Part shown: positions 24,719-33,736 of the stretch, one piece after another | How the letters are laid out: each line of letters begins with the position of its first letter | How positions within the stretch are numbered: position 1 is the first letter of the stretch | DNA from: Roseateles sp. YR242 | GTDB lineage: Bacteria > Pseudomonadota > Gammaproteobacteria > Burkholderiales > Burkholderiaceae_C | Length of the DNA: 64,000 nucleotides | Direction of reading: 5' to 3' | NCBI RefSeq assembly: GCF_900109745.1 | Contig: NZ_FOAV01000002.1 | Span: 473,729 to 537,728 of the forward strand | The notes under the pieces: generated by a model | Databases searched by the model: none | What the model saw: only the letters and a program-made list of their open reading frames with translations | What the model was told of the DNA's origin: nothing | Made by a program: the position numbers and the translations under genes

Positions 24719-25695
24719 TCAAGCCCGAGGAGCTCAAGCTCGCCACGCAATGGCTGCACGCCCTGCGCCAGGAAATCAGCAAGGCCGTGGTGGGCCAGGC
24801 GCCGGTGGTGGAACAGCTTCTGGTGGCTGTGGTGGCCTCCGGCCATGTGCTGGTGGAAGGGGTGCCTGGACTGGGCAAGACTCTGCTGGCCCGGGCACTG
24901 GCCCAGGCGGTGCGCCTGCAGTATTCGCGCCTGCAATTCACGCCGGACCTGATGCCCGCTGACGTCATCGGCCACAGCGTGCTCGACGACACCGGCGCCG
25001 GCCTGGGGCGGCTGCGCGTGCGCAAGGGCCCGGTCTTCACCAACCTGCTGCTGGCGGATGAAATCAACCGCGCACCGGCCAAGACCCAGAGCGCCCTGCT
25101 GGAAGTGATGCAGGAATTCCAGGCCACCCTGGAAGGCCAGACGCTGGCGTTGCCCCGCCCCTTCATGGTGATGGCCACACAGAACCCGGTGGACACCGAA
25201 GGCACCTACCCGCTGCCCGAGGCCCAGCTGGACCGCTTCCTGCTCAAGATCCTGATCGGCTATCCCACCCACGATGAAGAGACGGCCGTGGTGCAGCTGG
25301 TCACCACCGGACGTGCCGGCCATGAGCTGCCGCTGGAGGCGGTGCAGCCGGTGCTGGACGACGTGCAGGTGCAGGAACTCCAGCGGCTGGCAGGTGAGGT
25401 GCATGCAGACACCAAGGTCATCGACTATGCCGTGCGCGTGGTGCGGTCCACCCGCCACTGGCCCGGCATCGAGATGGGTGCCGGCCCACGCGCCAGCGTC
25501 GCCCTGGTGCGTGCGGCACGTGCCGTGGCCCTCATCAACGGCCGCGATTTCATCACCCCGGATGACGTGGCGCGGCAGGCGCTGGCCGTCCTGCGCCACC
25601 GCGTGACGATGGCGCCGGATGCGCAGATCGAAGGGCGTGATCTGGACGACCTGCTGCAGGCAGCCCTGGAGAGCGTGGAGGCGCCGCGGCTCTGA
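24715..25695 (+). CDS. MoxR-family AAA+ ATPase
   Basis: 326-residue AAA+ ATPase of the MoxR family. Walker A is GVPGLGKT (about residue 48), Walker B is LLADEINRAPAKTQSALLEVMQE, sensor 1 is MVMATQNPVDTEGTYPLPEAQLDRFLLK, and a C-terminal helical lid holds GPRASVALVRAARA. MoxR proteins act as chaperones that load cofactors or assemble complexes, usually with a von Willebrand A partner; here the DUF58 protein encoded one base downstream is the expected partner. It overlaps the DUF4350 gene by four bases. Confidence 0.95.
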   Translation: MIKPEELKLATQWLHALRQEISKAVVGQAPVVEQLLVAVVASGHVLVEGVPGLGKTLLARALAQAVRLQYSRLQFTPDLMPADVIGHSVLDDTGAGLGRLRVRKGPVFTNLLLADEINRAPAKTQSALLEVMQEFQATLEGQTLALPRPFMVMATQNPVDTEGTYPLPEAQLDRFLLKILIGYPTHDEETAVVQLVTTGRAGHELPLEAVQPVLDDVQVQELQRLAGEVHADTKVIDYAVRVVRSTRHWPGIEMGAGPRASVALVRAARAVALINGRDFITPDDVARQALAVLRHRVTMAPDAQIEGRDLDDLLQAALESVEAPRL

Positions 25696-27065
25696 TGAAC
25701 ACTGCCAGTCGCGTCATCCTGCCCACGCGGGCCAGCATTGGGGTGCTGGTGGCGGTGGGGCTGGCCTTCACCGCTGCCCTGTCGGTGGGCGCGCCCCTGG
25801 GCGTTGCCGCGCCGGTGGGCCTCGGGTTGCTGGCCACGTTGCTGCTGGCTGCTGCCGTGGACCTGTGGCGCAGCCTTCGCCTGTGGGCACGTGATGGCGT
25901 TCGGGTAGAGCGCCATTTGCCGGCTGCCCTGGCCATTGGTGCGCCCACCGAGCTCAAGCTGGACCTGGTGAATGCCGGCCCGCTGACCTGGCAACTTCAG
26001 GTGTTTGACGAGCTGGATCCGCTGCTCGACTTCGAAGGCCTGCCCAGGACACTCAGCGTGGCCGCCCAGACGCGCAGCGCCGTGAACATCCGGGTCACGG
26101 CACGCGAGCGGGGCGTGGTGCAGTTGGGGCGCACGCAGTTGCTCTGGCGCACCCGTGGCGGCATCTTCGAAGTGCGAAAGACCGTGGGCGAGGCCCACAA
26201 GCTGCGCGTGTATCCCAACTTCGCAGCCCTGGCGCGCTATGCCTGGCTTTCCGGAGACCGCCGGCTGGCGCAGATCGGCATCAAGGACTTCGTCCAGCGT
26301 GGCCAGGGCACGGACTTCCGGCAGCTGGCGGAATACCGCCGTGGAGATCCACTTCGCCATCTCGACGTGAAAGCCTCCCTGCGGCACCGCAAGCCCGTGG
26401 TGCGTGAGTACCAGGATGAGCGCGACCAGTGCGTGATGTTCCTGCTGGACTGCGGCCGGCGCATGCGGGCGGACGAGCAGTCGGACGGCCAGCGTGGCGC
26501 CAGCCACTTCGACGACGCGCTCGACGCCATGATGCTGCTGGCCTATGTGGCGCTCAGCGAGGGCGACGAGGTCGGCGCCATGACCTTCGGTTGCGAGGCT
26601 GGCCAGCGCCGCGACTGCGCGCCGCGCAAGGGCATGGCCACGCTCAATGCATTGATGAACCGGATGCATGACCTGCAGCCCGGTGGCCACCATTCCGACT
26701 ACCTGGCGGCGGCGGAGGACATGTCCCGCCGGCTGCGCCGCCGCTCGCTGATCATCGTGCTGACCAATTTCCGGGACGAGGATTCACCGGAGCTTCAGCC
26801 GGCCCTGCGCCTGCTGCGCCGCCGCCACCTGGTGCTGCTGGCCAGCCTGCGCGAGACCGCTCTGGGCAGCATTGCCACGCAACCGATCACCACGACGGAA
26901 GACGCGGTGGCCGTGGCCAGCGCGCATCTGCTGTCGCAGGCCCGCCAGGACGCCTTTGCCCGCGTGGTGGACCACGACCGGCTGTCCATCGACGTTGAAC
27001 CGCGCGCACTGGCCGCCACACTGGTGAACCGGTATCACCAGGTGAAGCGCTCCGGACTGCTTTGA
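25695..27065 (+). CDS. DUF58-domain protein, probable vWA-like partner of MoxR
   Basis: 456-residue protein with two N-terminal membrane helices (residues 12-60), a beta-rich middle part and the DUF58 core (VQRGQGTDFRQLAEYRRGDPLRHLDVKASLR). DUF58 leads into a vWA-like fold, but the MIDAS motif usually written DxSxS reads LLDCGRRMRA here, so metal binding is doubtful. TGATG coupling links it to the MoxR gene. It is the likely MoxR client or adaptor in a membrane complex with the SpoIIM, DUF4129 and DUF4350 proteins. Confidence 0.9.
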   Translation: MNTASRVILPTRASIGVLVAVGLAFTAALSVGAPLGVAAPVGLGLLATLLLAAAVDLWRSLRLWARDGVRVERHLPAALAIGAPTELKLDLVNAGPLTWQLQVFDELDPLLDFEGLPRTLSVAAQTRSAVNIRVTARERGVVQLGRTQLLWRTRGGIFEVRKTVGEAHKLRVYPNFAALARYAWLSGDRRLAQIGIKDFVQRGQGTDFRQLAEYRRGDPLRHLDVKASLRHRKPVVREYQDERDQCVMFLLDCGRRMRADEQSDGQRGASHFDDALDAMMLLAYVALSEGDEVGAMTFGCEAGQRRDCAPRKGMATLNALMNRMHDLQPGGHHSDYLAAAEDMSRRLRRRSLIIVLTNFRDEDSPELQPALRLLRRRHLVLLASLRETALGSIATQPITTTEDAVAVASAHLLSQARQDAFARVVDHDRLSIDVEPRALAATLVNRYHQVKRSGLL

Positions 27066-27089
27066 TGATTTCTTGACGAGGAGGAACCC

Positions 27090-27635
27090 ATGATTGAACC
27101 TGCACTGAATCAGTACGCACCGCCCACCGCCATGGTGGCCGATGTGGCCGCCGAGCACGAAGGCACGTCGGAACTCAACTACTTCTCCGCCAATGGCCGA
27201 GTGGGTCGGCTGCGCTATCTGGCGTATGTCACTGGCGCGTCGCTCATCCATGCCGTGGTGGCGGGGCTGTTGACCCTGGTCTTCCGTGGCTCGGTGCTGG
27301 CCATCGTGGTGAACACCGCGCTCTACCTTGCGTTGTTCGCATTCACCATCGTCACCGGCATCAAGCGCTGCCATGACATGAACATCAGCGGCTGGTGGTC
27401 GGCCACCTTCTTCATCCCGCTCATCGGCCTGGCCTGGATCTTCTGGCCGGGAACTCAGGGTCCGAACCGCTTCGGTCCACCGCCCCCGGCCAACACAACG
27501 GGCGTTCGCGTCCTGGCCCTGGTGTTGCCCGTCATCTTCGTCATCGGCGTCCTGGCAGCCATTTCGATTCCCGCCTACATGAACTACATGAAGAAGGCGC
27601 AGGCGCCACAGCAAGCGTCGCAGCAGCAGCCCTGA
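27090..27635 (+). CDS. DUF805 membrane protein with pilin-like C-terminal helix
   Basis: 181-residue protein. Residues 30-125 form a DUF805 domain (NYFSANGRVGRLRYLAYV, KRCHDMNISGWWS, FWPGTQGPNRFG) with three or four helices. The C-terminal tail adds a helix, VLPVIFVIGVLAAISIPAYMNYMKKAQ, that closely mimics the N-terminal helix of type IV pilins, followed by AQAPQQASQQQP. A GAGGAGG site precedes the ATG, 24 bp after the DUF58 gene, so it may be the last gene of the operon. There is no prepilin leader in front of the pilin-like helix, so processing as a pilin is not expected. Confidence 0.85.
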   Translation: MIEPALNQYAPPTAMVADVAAEHEGTSELNYFSANGRVGRLRYLAYVTGASLIHAVVAGLLTLVFRGSVLAIVVNTALYLALFAFTIVTGIKRCHDMNISGWWSATFFIPLIGLAWIFWPGTQGPNRFGPPPPANTTGVRVLALVLPVIFVIGVLAAISIPAYMNYMKKAQAPQQASQQQP

Positions 27636-27659
27636 TCTGCGCATCGTCTGGCTGGCTCT

Positions 27660-27724
27660 CGCGATCCGCCCTCGCCACCTGCCCTCGCCACCTGCCCTCG
27701 CTGTCCGCCCTGGCCATCCGCCCT
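27660..27724. repeat. Five 13-bp tandem repeats
   Basis: Five consecutive 13-base units of the type CGCCACCTGCCCT (variants CGCGATCCGCCCT, CGCTGTCCGCCCT, GGCCATCCGCCCT) begin 25 bp after the stop of the DUF805 gene. Two central copies are identical. The array lies between that gene and the 2-hydroxyacid dehydrogenase gene. Confidence 0.8.
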
Positions 27725-27838
27725 GGCACGCAGGTTCGGCAACGGTCGGGCGGTGTGAGGGCATCTCGGGGCCGATCGCCGACATCCGGCCTTTTCGCCG
27801 CAGTCCGGCGCGCTGCATAACTGATAAGGTTCACAGTC

Positions 27839-28819
27839 ATGCAAGAGACCGCCCCCGGGCCCGACCTTATGAACCAACCGTTCCCCCACGCGACTCGCGA
27901 GCCCCTGGTCCAGATCGGCGCATTCCCCGCTGAGCACCAGGCGCGCATTGATCAGGCCTATCGCCCGGTCACGCTGGACCAGGCCCTGGCCGATGAATCG
28001 CTGAGGACCTCGGTCCGTGGCCTGCTCATGCGTGGCAACGCCAAGGCCGACCCGGCCCTGATTGCACGGCTGCCGGCGCTGAAGATCATTTCCAACTTCG
28101 GCGTGGGTTATGACGGCGTTCCGCTGGCGGCCGCACGCGAGCAGGGCATTGTGGTGACCAATACGCCGGGCGTGCTGGACGCAGCGGTGTGCGAGCTGGC
28201 CGTGGGCCTGCTGCTGGGCCTGCTGCGCGAGATCCCGCAGTCGGACCGGTTTGTGCGCGAAGGCCAATGGACCGGTGGCGCCTATGCGCTCACCACCAGC
28301 CTCGAAGGCCTGCGTGTCGGCATCGTGGGGCTGGGCCGGATCGGCAAGGGCATCGCTCGGCGCTTGGAGCCTTTCGGCGCGCGGATCGCCTATGGCGGCG
28401 GCCGGCTGCAGCAGGACCTGCCGTGGCGCCACGTGGGCGGCGTGATTGAACTGGCCGCGGAGTCGGATGTGCTCATCCTGAGTTGCCCGGGAGGAGAAGC
28501 CACGCGTGGGCTGATCGACGCACGTGTGCTGGCAGCCCTGGACGATGGATGGCTGGTCAACGTCTCACGCGGCACCGTGGTCGAGGAGCCGGCGCTGATC
28601 CAGGCGCTGACCAACGGCCGCCTGCGCGGTGCGGCGCTGGATGTCTTCGACAAGGAGCCGCTGGGTGAATCCCCGTTGCGGCGCCTGCCCAAGGTGTTGC
28701 TGTCGCCCCATGCCGGCTCCGCCACGCATCAGACGCGTGACCGGATGCTGGCGCTCGCGCTGGAGAACCTGCGCGAGGTGCTGGCCGGCAGGCCGGCGGT
28801 GACCGCCGTGCCCCTGTAG
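27839..28819 (+). CDS. D-2-hydroxyacid dehydrogenase (glyoxylate/hydroxypyruvate reductase type)
   Basis: 326-residue NAD(P)-dependent oxidoreductase. The catalytic domain has IISNFGVGYDGVPLAAA; the cofactor-binding domain has VGIVGLGRIGKGIARRL (GxGxxG). The catalytic Arg is in LVNVSRGTVVEE, the Glu in DVFDKEPLGE and the His in LSPHAGSATHQTR, the standard triad. The family reduces glyoxylate, hydroxypyruvate or other 2-oxo acids. A second ATG ten codons downstream could be the true start, as residues 1-10 look non-conserved. It is followed by a convergent phosphoesterase gene 28 bp away. Confidence 0.93.
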   Translation: MQETAPGPDLMNQPFPHATREPLVQIGAFPAEHQARIDQAYRPVTLDQALADESLRTSVRGLLMRGNAKADPALIARLPALKIISNFGVGYDGVPLAAAREQGIVVTNTPGVLDAAVCELAVGLLLGLLREIPQSDRFVREGQWTGGAYALTTSLEGLRVGIVGLGRIGKGIARRLEPFGARIAYGGGRLQQDLPWRHVGGVIELAAESDVLILSCPGGEATRGLIDARVLAALDDGWLVNVSRGTVVEEPALIQALTNGRLRGAALDVFDKEPLGESPLRRLPKVLLSPHAGSATHQTRDRMLALALENLREVLAGRPAVTAVPL

Positions 28820-28847
28820 TTCAACGGTCCGGCGGTTCAAGCCGTGG

Positions 28848-29714
28848 TTATGGCTTCGCAGCCGCCTTCAGGTTGAACATCACCCACTCCGGGCGCATGT
28901 TGAAGCGCACCGGATAGATGCTCACGCCCAGGCCGCTGGTGATGTAGACCTTCTGTCGGCCCACGTTGACCCAGCCATACGTCTGCGTGCGTGGCCATCC
29001 ATGCGGCGCAACGATGGAGCCGTAGAAGGGGATCCACACCTGCCCACCGTGGGTGTGACCGGCCACCGTGAGGCCCGTGCCCTTGGGCAGAAGGCGGGCG
29101 CTGGCCGGATCGTGCATGAGCGTCAGCGTCTGCGCACCGGCCGGGACCCGGCGCATGGCCTGTGCCGGGTCGCTGTGACCGGTGACCCGGTCGCCAATGC
29201 CCACCACCCAGAGCGCGGTACCGGGCAGTGGCGCGGACTCATTGAGCAGCACCGTCACGCCCGCAGCCTGCAGGGCCTGCGTGAAGCGAGGGCCGTTGGT
29301 CCACCAGTCGTGGTTGCCCAGGACGGCATAAACCCCGTGCGTCGCCTTGAGGCCGCCCAGCACAGCGGCGATCTGTTCCGGTGTGGTGCCATCCTCGCCC
29401 TGGCCCGACATGAAGTCGCCCGGCAGCAGCACCACATCCGGTTGGGCCGCATTGATGTCCTGGACGATGGCCGTGGCGCGTTCGACGGTCATCACGCGCT
29501 GGATCGCCTCATGGCCGATGTGCCAGTCGGACGCCACGGCGACCTTCAAGCCCTGTGGCCCCTTCCAGTCGGGCACGGCCACGTCGATGTCGCGATGCGC
29601 GACCCAGCGGGGTTCGATGAGGATCATCCAGGTGGCAAGCAGGGCCAGGATGAGCAGGAGAACAAGCACAAGCTTCAGCAGCCTGCGGAGCCAGCGGAAC
29701 AGGAAAGCGATCAT
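28848..29714 (-). CDS. Membrane-anchored metallophosphoesterase (YkuE-like)
   Basis: 288-residue calcineurin-like phosphoesterase. An N-terminal basic segment and a single membrane helix (LLKLVLVLLLILALLATWMIL) anchor it, with the catalytic domain outside. All metal motifs are present: ASDWHIGH, LLPGDFMSG, VLGNHDWW, and GHTHGGQVWIPFYG. Relatives are phosphodiesterases or lipid-headgroup phosphatases of the envelope; the substrate cannot be read from sequence. It is downstream of a lipoprotein gene on the same strand, with a hairpin between. Confidence 0.93.
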   Translation of the reverse strand: MIAFLFRWLRRLLKLVLVLLLILALLATWMILIEPRWVAHRDIDVAVPDWKGPQGLKVAVASDWHIGHEAIQRVMTVERATAIVQDINAAQPDVVLLPGDFMSGQGEDGTTPEQIAAVLGGLKATHGVYAVLGNHDWWTNGPRFTQALQAAGVTVLLNESAPLPGTALWVVGIGDRVTGHSDPAQAMRRVPAGAQTLTLMHDPASARLLPKGTGLTVAGHTHGGQVWIPFYGSIVAPHGWPRTQTYGWVNVGRQKVYITSGLGVSIYPVRFNMRPEWVMFNLKAAAKP

Positions 29715-29752
29715 GCGGGATGGCGGCGGAGACCGGGTCTCCAGAGGTACAG

Positions 29753-29785
29753 CGCGAATGCCGAGGTTAACCCATCGGCATCCGC
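29753..29785 (-). terminator. Hairpin 3' of the PKD/NHL lipoprotein gene
   Basis: On the minus strand GCGGATGCCGA and TCGGCATTCGC (11-base arms, one mismatch that becomes G-U in RNA) enclose an 11-base loop, about 20 bp after the lipoprotein stop. No U-run follows, so it may be a pause or stabilising hairpin rather than a full intrinsic terminator. Confidence 0.4.
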
Positions 29786-29804
29786 GAGCACCCCGCCCGC
29801 TCGC

Positions 29805-32390
29805 TCAGCGCCGGGGCAGCCGGTCGAGGATCCACCACGAGTGCGGCCGGCCGGCATAGACCATCAGGGAGCCGTCGGGCCTGGCCGCCACATAGGCCAG
29901 GTTGAATCCCACCTCCATCGGCTCCCGGTTGGCAAAGAGCGTGTACGCCAGCGGCGTGGCTTGCAGCGTATCCACGAGGGTTCCGGAGGAATCCAGCCGT
30001 CGGAGCACCTGGCTGAAGCTCTGGGGCGCATAGTCGCGTATCCAGAACGTCCCGTCCGGCTGGAACACCAAGGTCGGCCAGAGATCACCGAAGGTCTGCG
30101 TCGGGCTCGCGCCAGTGCCCCGAACGGCCACAGGCGTGAGTGCACCATCGGCCGCGACCAGGTAGAGGTTGTACAGATACCCCATCACCAGCTGCCCGGA
30201 CGGGCTGACCGCCAGCGACGCACCATAACGCTCCGGCATCGTCGTCAAGGTCACCACGCGTCCGTCGGGCGTGATGCGCGCTAGGCGCTGATAGTCGTCC
30301 ATCACATAGACCACGCCATCGGTCGACACCGCCAGGCCACTCAGGTTCCGGAACCGTGCCGCGGCGCCCACCCCATCCAGCGGTGCGCCCGAGGTGACCG
30401 ACCCTGCCAGGGTGGTGATGCTGCCGTCCACCGCCGCACGACGGCGGACGGCGCTCTGGCCGTCCAGGAAGTACAGGTTGCCGGACGCGTCCGTCGCCAC
30501 AGAGGTGGCCCAGCGGATCCTGGCGTCACCCGACGGGCCATCCACCATCAAGCCCTGGCTGGAAGCCGGCATCACCGGCAGCGTGGACGGGCCACTCCCC
30601 ACGTAATACCGATACAGGCCGCCACGATGGCTGAAAAAGATGTCGCCGCGCTCGTCACTGGCGATGCCGTATTCGGGGTAGACCTCCGACGTACTCGCTG
30701 TGGGGGGCGGAAACACCTCATCGGCTGCATCCTGGCGACGCCCGGCCACCACGTTGTAGAGACCGTTGGTCAGATCCACCTGATAGATCAGGCCGTTGTA
30801 CGCACTGCTGACCCAGGCGGTATTGGGCCCCGTCACAATCAGGCGTCCGCCAGGCAACCCGGTGGCCACGGTACGGATGGTGTCGTCCGGCGCGATGCGG
30901 CGCACGTCGCCTAGCCAGCTCATGTACACACTGCCATCGGCGGCGAGTGCCAGACCTTTGCCCCAATAGTAGGAACAGGCATTGGTGTTGTCCGGCGTTA
31001 TCCAACTGTCCGCATAACGCTGAACAGTGCTGACCACGCCGTCCACCGCGATCTTGCGCACGCCATAGCAGCTGTCCAGCACCAGGATCTCCCCATTGGG
31101 GCGGACCGCCAGGGCCGAGATGTAGGCAAAGCGCGCCTGGGCCGCAGGGCCATCCACCCAGGAAACCTGGGGGCGACCTGCGACGCCTGCAACGGTCTGA
31201 ATCCGGCCGTCCTTGATCCGGAGCACTCGCCGGTCTTCAGCGATGTAGACGGAGCCATCCGGGCCCGTGGCCAGGTCGGTGATGAAATAGCTTCTGTTGA
31301 GGCTCGGCGGTTCATCGGAGGGCAGCGACGCCAGGGCTTGCGTCTTCACGCTGCCATCGGGCGACACCGTGCGCAGCAAGCCGCCGGATCCCGTTGTGTA
31401 CAGCGTGCCCGATGCATCGATGGCCAGGGACCTGGCGCCGGTGTCGAACTGAGCGGCTTCGCCCACCCCGTCCACGGTCCCGCTGACCCCACTGGCGCCC
31501 GCAAAGTTGCTCACCGTGCCATCGGGGGCGATGCGACGGATCACATAGTTGTTGGCATCCATGATGAAGGTGTTGCCACGGGCGTCTCGCGCCATGCCAT
31601 CCGGATAGCCATACAGGGACAACGGCCCGTTGTTGCTGGACCCGGTGCCACCGAAATTGGCCTGGACGTTGCGGACCGCAATGTCCGCCACCTTCAGGGT
31701 GCGACGCGCAGACACGGTCCGGTCATACGGATCCGTCATGGTCAGTTCAACCGAATAGTTCCCTGCAGACAGGAAGCTTCGGGTGACGGCCGGCGTGGTG
31801 GCCACCTGGCCGTCGCTGAAGGTCCAGCGGAATCGTGTCCCTGCGGGGATCGCCTTCAGTGTCCAGATGCCGGGTTCGACGTCAGGCGCGAAACGCACCA
31901 AGGCGCCCGGCATGAGGGGCGTTGTCGCGTCGGAGGCGGCGGTGGTCTTGATGTCCAGCGTCAACAGCCTGGGGCGGACGGTCTGGACGAAGCTCAGTAC
32001 GACCTTGTCGCCTGCAGCACCAGACAGGGTCGCCTTGACGTTGAAGTCGCCACCGCTGGCGTAGGCGTGCGTGATGGTGCTGGGCTCGGCGGTGACAGTG
32101 GTGGTCACACCATCACCGAAATCCCAGGTAACGGCCAGGAGCGAGCCCTGACCGGTCAGTTTGAACACCACTGCGTCGCCAGCGGCGGGCACACCACCAT
32201 TGGCCAGGGCACCGGTGCCGGTGAACTCACCCAGCGGCTTCGATGCAGAAGGCGGCTCGGTAGAGGTGGGTGGCGGAGATGAAGAGCCCGAATCGGCGCC
32301 TCCGTCACCCCCGCCGCCGCCGCATGCACTCAGCAGGACAAGCGCAGCGCAGCTGGCCATCTGGCGCCAGCCCATCAAGACTCGAAACAT
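29805..32390 (-). CDS. Lipoprotein with PKD-like domains and NHL beta-propeller repeats
   Basis: 861-residue surface or periplasmic lipoprotein. The signal ends in the lipobox LLSAC followed by a Gly-rich run and a Ser/Pro/Thr linker. Two PKD-type beta-sandwich domains follow (VTWDFGDGVTTTVTAEPSTITHAY at about 90-115, and RWTFSDGQVATTPAVTRSFLSAGNYSVELTMTD). The remainder is a propeller of NHL-type repeats such as GVGEAAQFDTGARSLAIDASGTLY and GVGAAARFRNLSGLAVSTDGVVY. No catalytic site is visible, so it is probably a binding or adhesion protein. Confidence 0.88.
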   Translation of the reverse strand: MFRVLMGWRQMASCAALVLLSACGGGGGDGGADSGSSSPPPTSTEPPSASKPLGEFTGTGALANGGVPAAGDAVVFKLTGQGSLLAVTWDFGDGVTTTVTAEPSTITHAYASGGDFNVKATLSGAAGDKVVLSFVQTVRPRLLTLDIKTTAASDATTPLMPGALVRFAPDVEPGIWTLKAIPAGTRFRWTFSDGQVATTPAVTRSFLSAGNYSVELTMTDPYDRTVSARRTLKVADIAVRNVQANFGGTGSSNNGPLSLYGYPDGMARDARGNTFIMDANNYVIRRIAPDGTVSNFAGASGVSGTVDGVGEAAQFDTGARSLAIDASGTLYTTGSGGLLRTVSPDGSVKTQALASLPSDEPPSLNRSYFITDLATGPDGSVYIAEDRRVLRIKDGRIQTVAGVAGRPQVSWVDGPAAQARFAYISALAVRPNGEILVLDSCYGVRKIAVDGVVSTVQRYADSWITPDNTNACSYYWGKGLALAADGSVYMSWLGDVRRIAPDDTIRTVATGLPGGRLIVTGPNTAWVSSAYNGLIYQVDLTNGLYNVVAGRRQDAADEVFPPPTASTSEVYPEYGIASDERGDIFFSHRGGLYRYYVGSGPSTLPVMPASSQGLMVDGPSGDARIRWATSVATDASGNLYFLDGQSAVRRRAAVDGSITTLAGSVTSGAPLDGVGAAARFRNLSGLAVSTDGVVYVMDDYQRLARITPDGRVVTLTTMPERYGASLAVSPSGQLVMGYLYNLYLVAADGALTPVAVRGTGASPTQTFGDLWPTLVFQPDGTFWIRDYAPQSFSQVLRRLDSSGTLVDTLQATPLAYTLFANREPMEVGFNLAYVAARPDGSLMVYAGRPHSWWILDRLPRR

Positions 32391-32599
32391 GAACAGGTTC
32401 TCCCTCAGGCATCGTCCGCTCTGGGCAGCGTCCTGTGGACGTGTCGGCGGCGCGAAATCGTGTCGGGATTGTTAACCAATTCATGGGGTGAGCAGGGACT
32501 TCATCCCCCAACCGGGTGAGATCGTGGGGCCACGTCTTGCCATTGATACCGGAGCCAGCGCCGCAGAGGCCGCCAAAGCGCCTGGTTACGGCCAACCGC

Positions 32600-33295
32600 T
32601 CAGATCACCTGCACGCCAAGACCGGTGATCAGATCCGCCGCCTGATCCATCGAGATGATGCTGCCCTTCAGGTGCTGCCCCAGGTCACCTATCTGAAGCT
32701 GCCCCAACTTCGCCCGGCGCAGGTCCGCCCCGACAAACTTGGCGTTCTTCAGGTTCGCGTTGGCCAGATCACAGTCAATCAGCACCGCATCTGAAAAATC
32801 ACAGCCCGACAGGTCGGCACCGGTCAGGTTCAGCCCCACCACCGTCAGTTTCCGGAAGGAGATGCCACGCAGTTGCGCACTGACCACCAGACTCTCCCGG
32901 ATGCTCATGCCCAACGTCCGTGCCTCCAGGAACTTGGCTCCCGTGAGCTTCACCTCCACAAACGTGGCGCCGGACAGCTTCGCCCGCGTCCAGTTCGTGT
33001 TGTTCAGATCGCTGTTGCTGAACCTGGCATCCGTCAGGTCCGCCAGGGCGAGATCCGCACCAGCCGCGCGGCAACGATGCCAAGTGGTGCCCGCCAGACA
33101 GGCGCGCTCCAGCCGCGTCCCCACGAAACTGCAATTTCGGAATTCTGACCCGCGCAGGTCCATCGCCTCAAGGTCCGCCTCGTCGAATACGCACGCATGG
33201 AAGACATGAGGACCCGCGGCTCCCTGAAGCAACTGCGCCAGTTGATCCCGGCTGATCTCCTGGTGCTCAACGGTGGCCGGGCTGACTGCAGACAT
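32600..33295 (-). CDS. Pentapeptide-repeat protein
   Basis: 231-residue soluble protein whose central ~150 residues follow the A(D/N)LXX pattern of a right-handed quadrilateral beta-helix (EADLEAMDLRGSEFRNCSF, LSGATFVEVKLTGAKF, LTGADLSGCDFSDAVLIDCDLANANLKNAKFVGADLRRAKL). There is no signal peptide. Similar proteins include DNA-gyrase-protecting Qnr/MfpA/McbG types and many of unknown role; nothing here decides between them. It is monocistronic, with no toxin or bacteriocin gene beside it. Confidence 0.9.
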   Translation of the reverse strand: MSAVSPATVEHQEISRDQLAQLLQGAAGPHVFHACVFDEADLEAMDLRGSEFRNCSFVGTRLERACLAGTTWHRCRAAGADLALADLTDARFSNSDLNNTNWTRAKLSGATFVEVKLTGAKFLEARTLGMSIRESLVVSAQLRGISFRKLTVVGLNLTGADLSGCDFSDAVLIDCDLANANLKNAKFVGADLRRAKLGQLQIGDLGQHLKGSIISMDQAADLITGLGVQVI

Positions 33296-33438
33296 GACGG
33301 AATCCTGGGCGAGAGCTGTGGGAGGGCGCTACTCTAGACGCCCGGACCCTGCCCCCGCTCCAAGCCCTTGGAGAATTGCAAGGGCTTGCCAGCCCGCAGT
33401 TGACGCCTCCGTCAGGCTGTGAACAACTTCCAGGCGGT

Positions 33439-33680
33439 TCAGAGACCACCGCCCTCCGAACGCTTGCGCCCGGTCACCATGGCAATGGGTGAAGCGCCGC
33501 GTTGCGCTTTGACGGTCAGGCCTGTAGGAGCTTGGCCTTGACGGAGCCGCTGGCCTGCGCCACCTGTGGCGTCAACAACACCTTCGGCAATCTGTTGGCC
33601 AGCGGCACCCGATGGTTCGACGCGGCTGTTGATTGGGCCGTTAGACGCCACTGAGTACGAGGCTCATGCGCTCGGCTCGA
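33439..33680 (-). pseudogene. Possible frameshifted gene remnant of unknown family
   Basis: In the 441-bp gap between the pentapeptide-repeat and PepSY genes, the minus strand shows a coding-like stretch (VPLANRLPKVLLTPQVAQA..VKAKLLQA, third codon positions mostly G/C) that stops at a TGA and continues in another frame as GLTVKAQRGASPIAMVTGRKR. The join would be near 33522. I do not recognise the family, and the stretch could be chance in a GC-rich spacer. Nothing else is seen in 33296-33736. Confidence 0.22.
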
Positions 33681-33736
33681 GCCTGTCTTATCGCCACCCG
33701 GCCTCATGGCCACAGGAAGCCTCCGAAAGATTCTCG

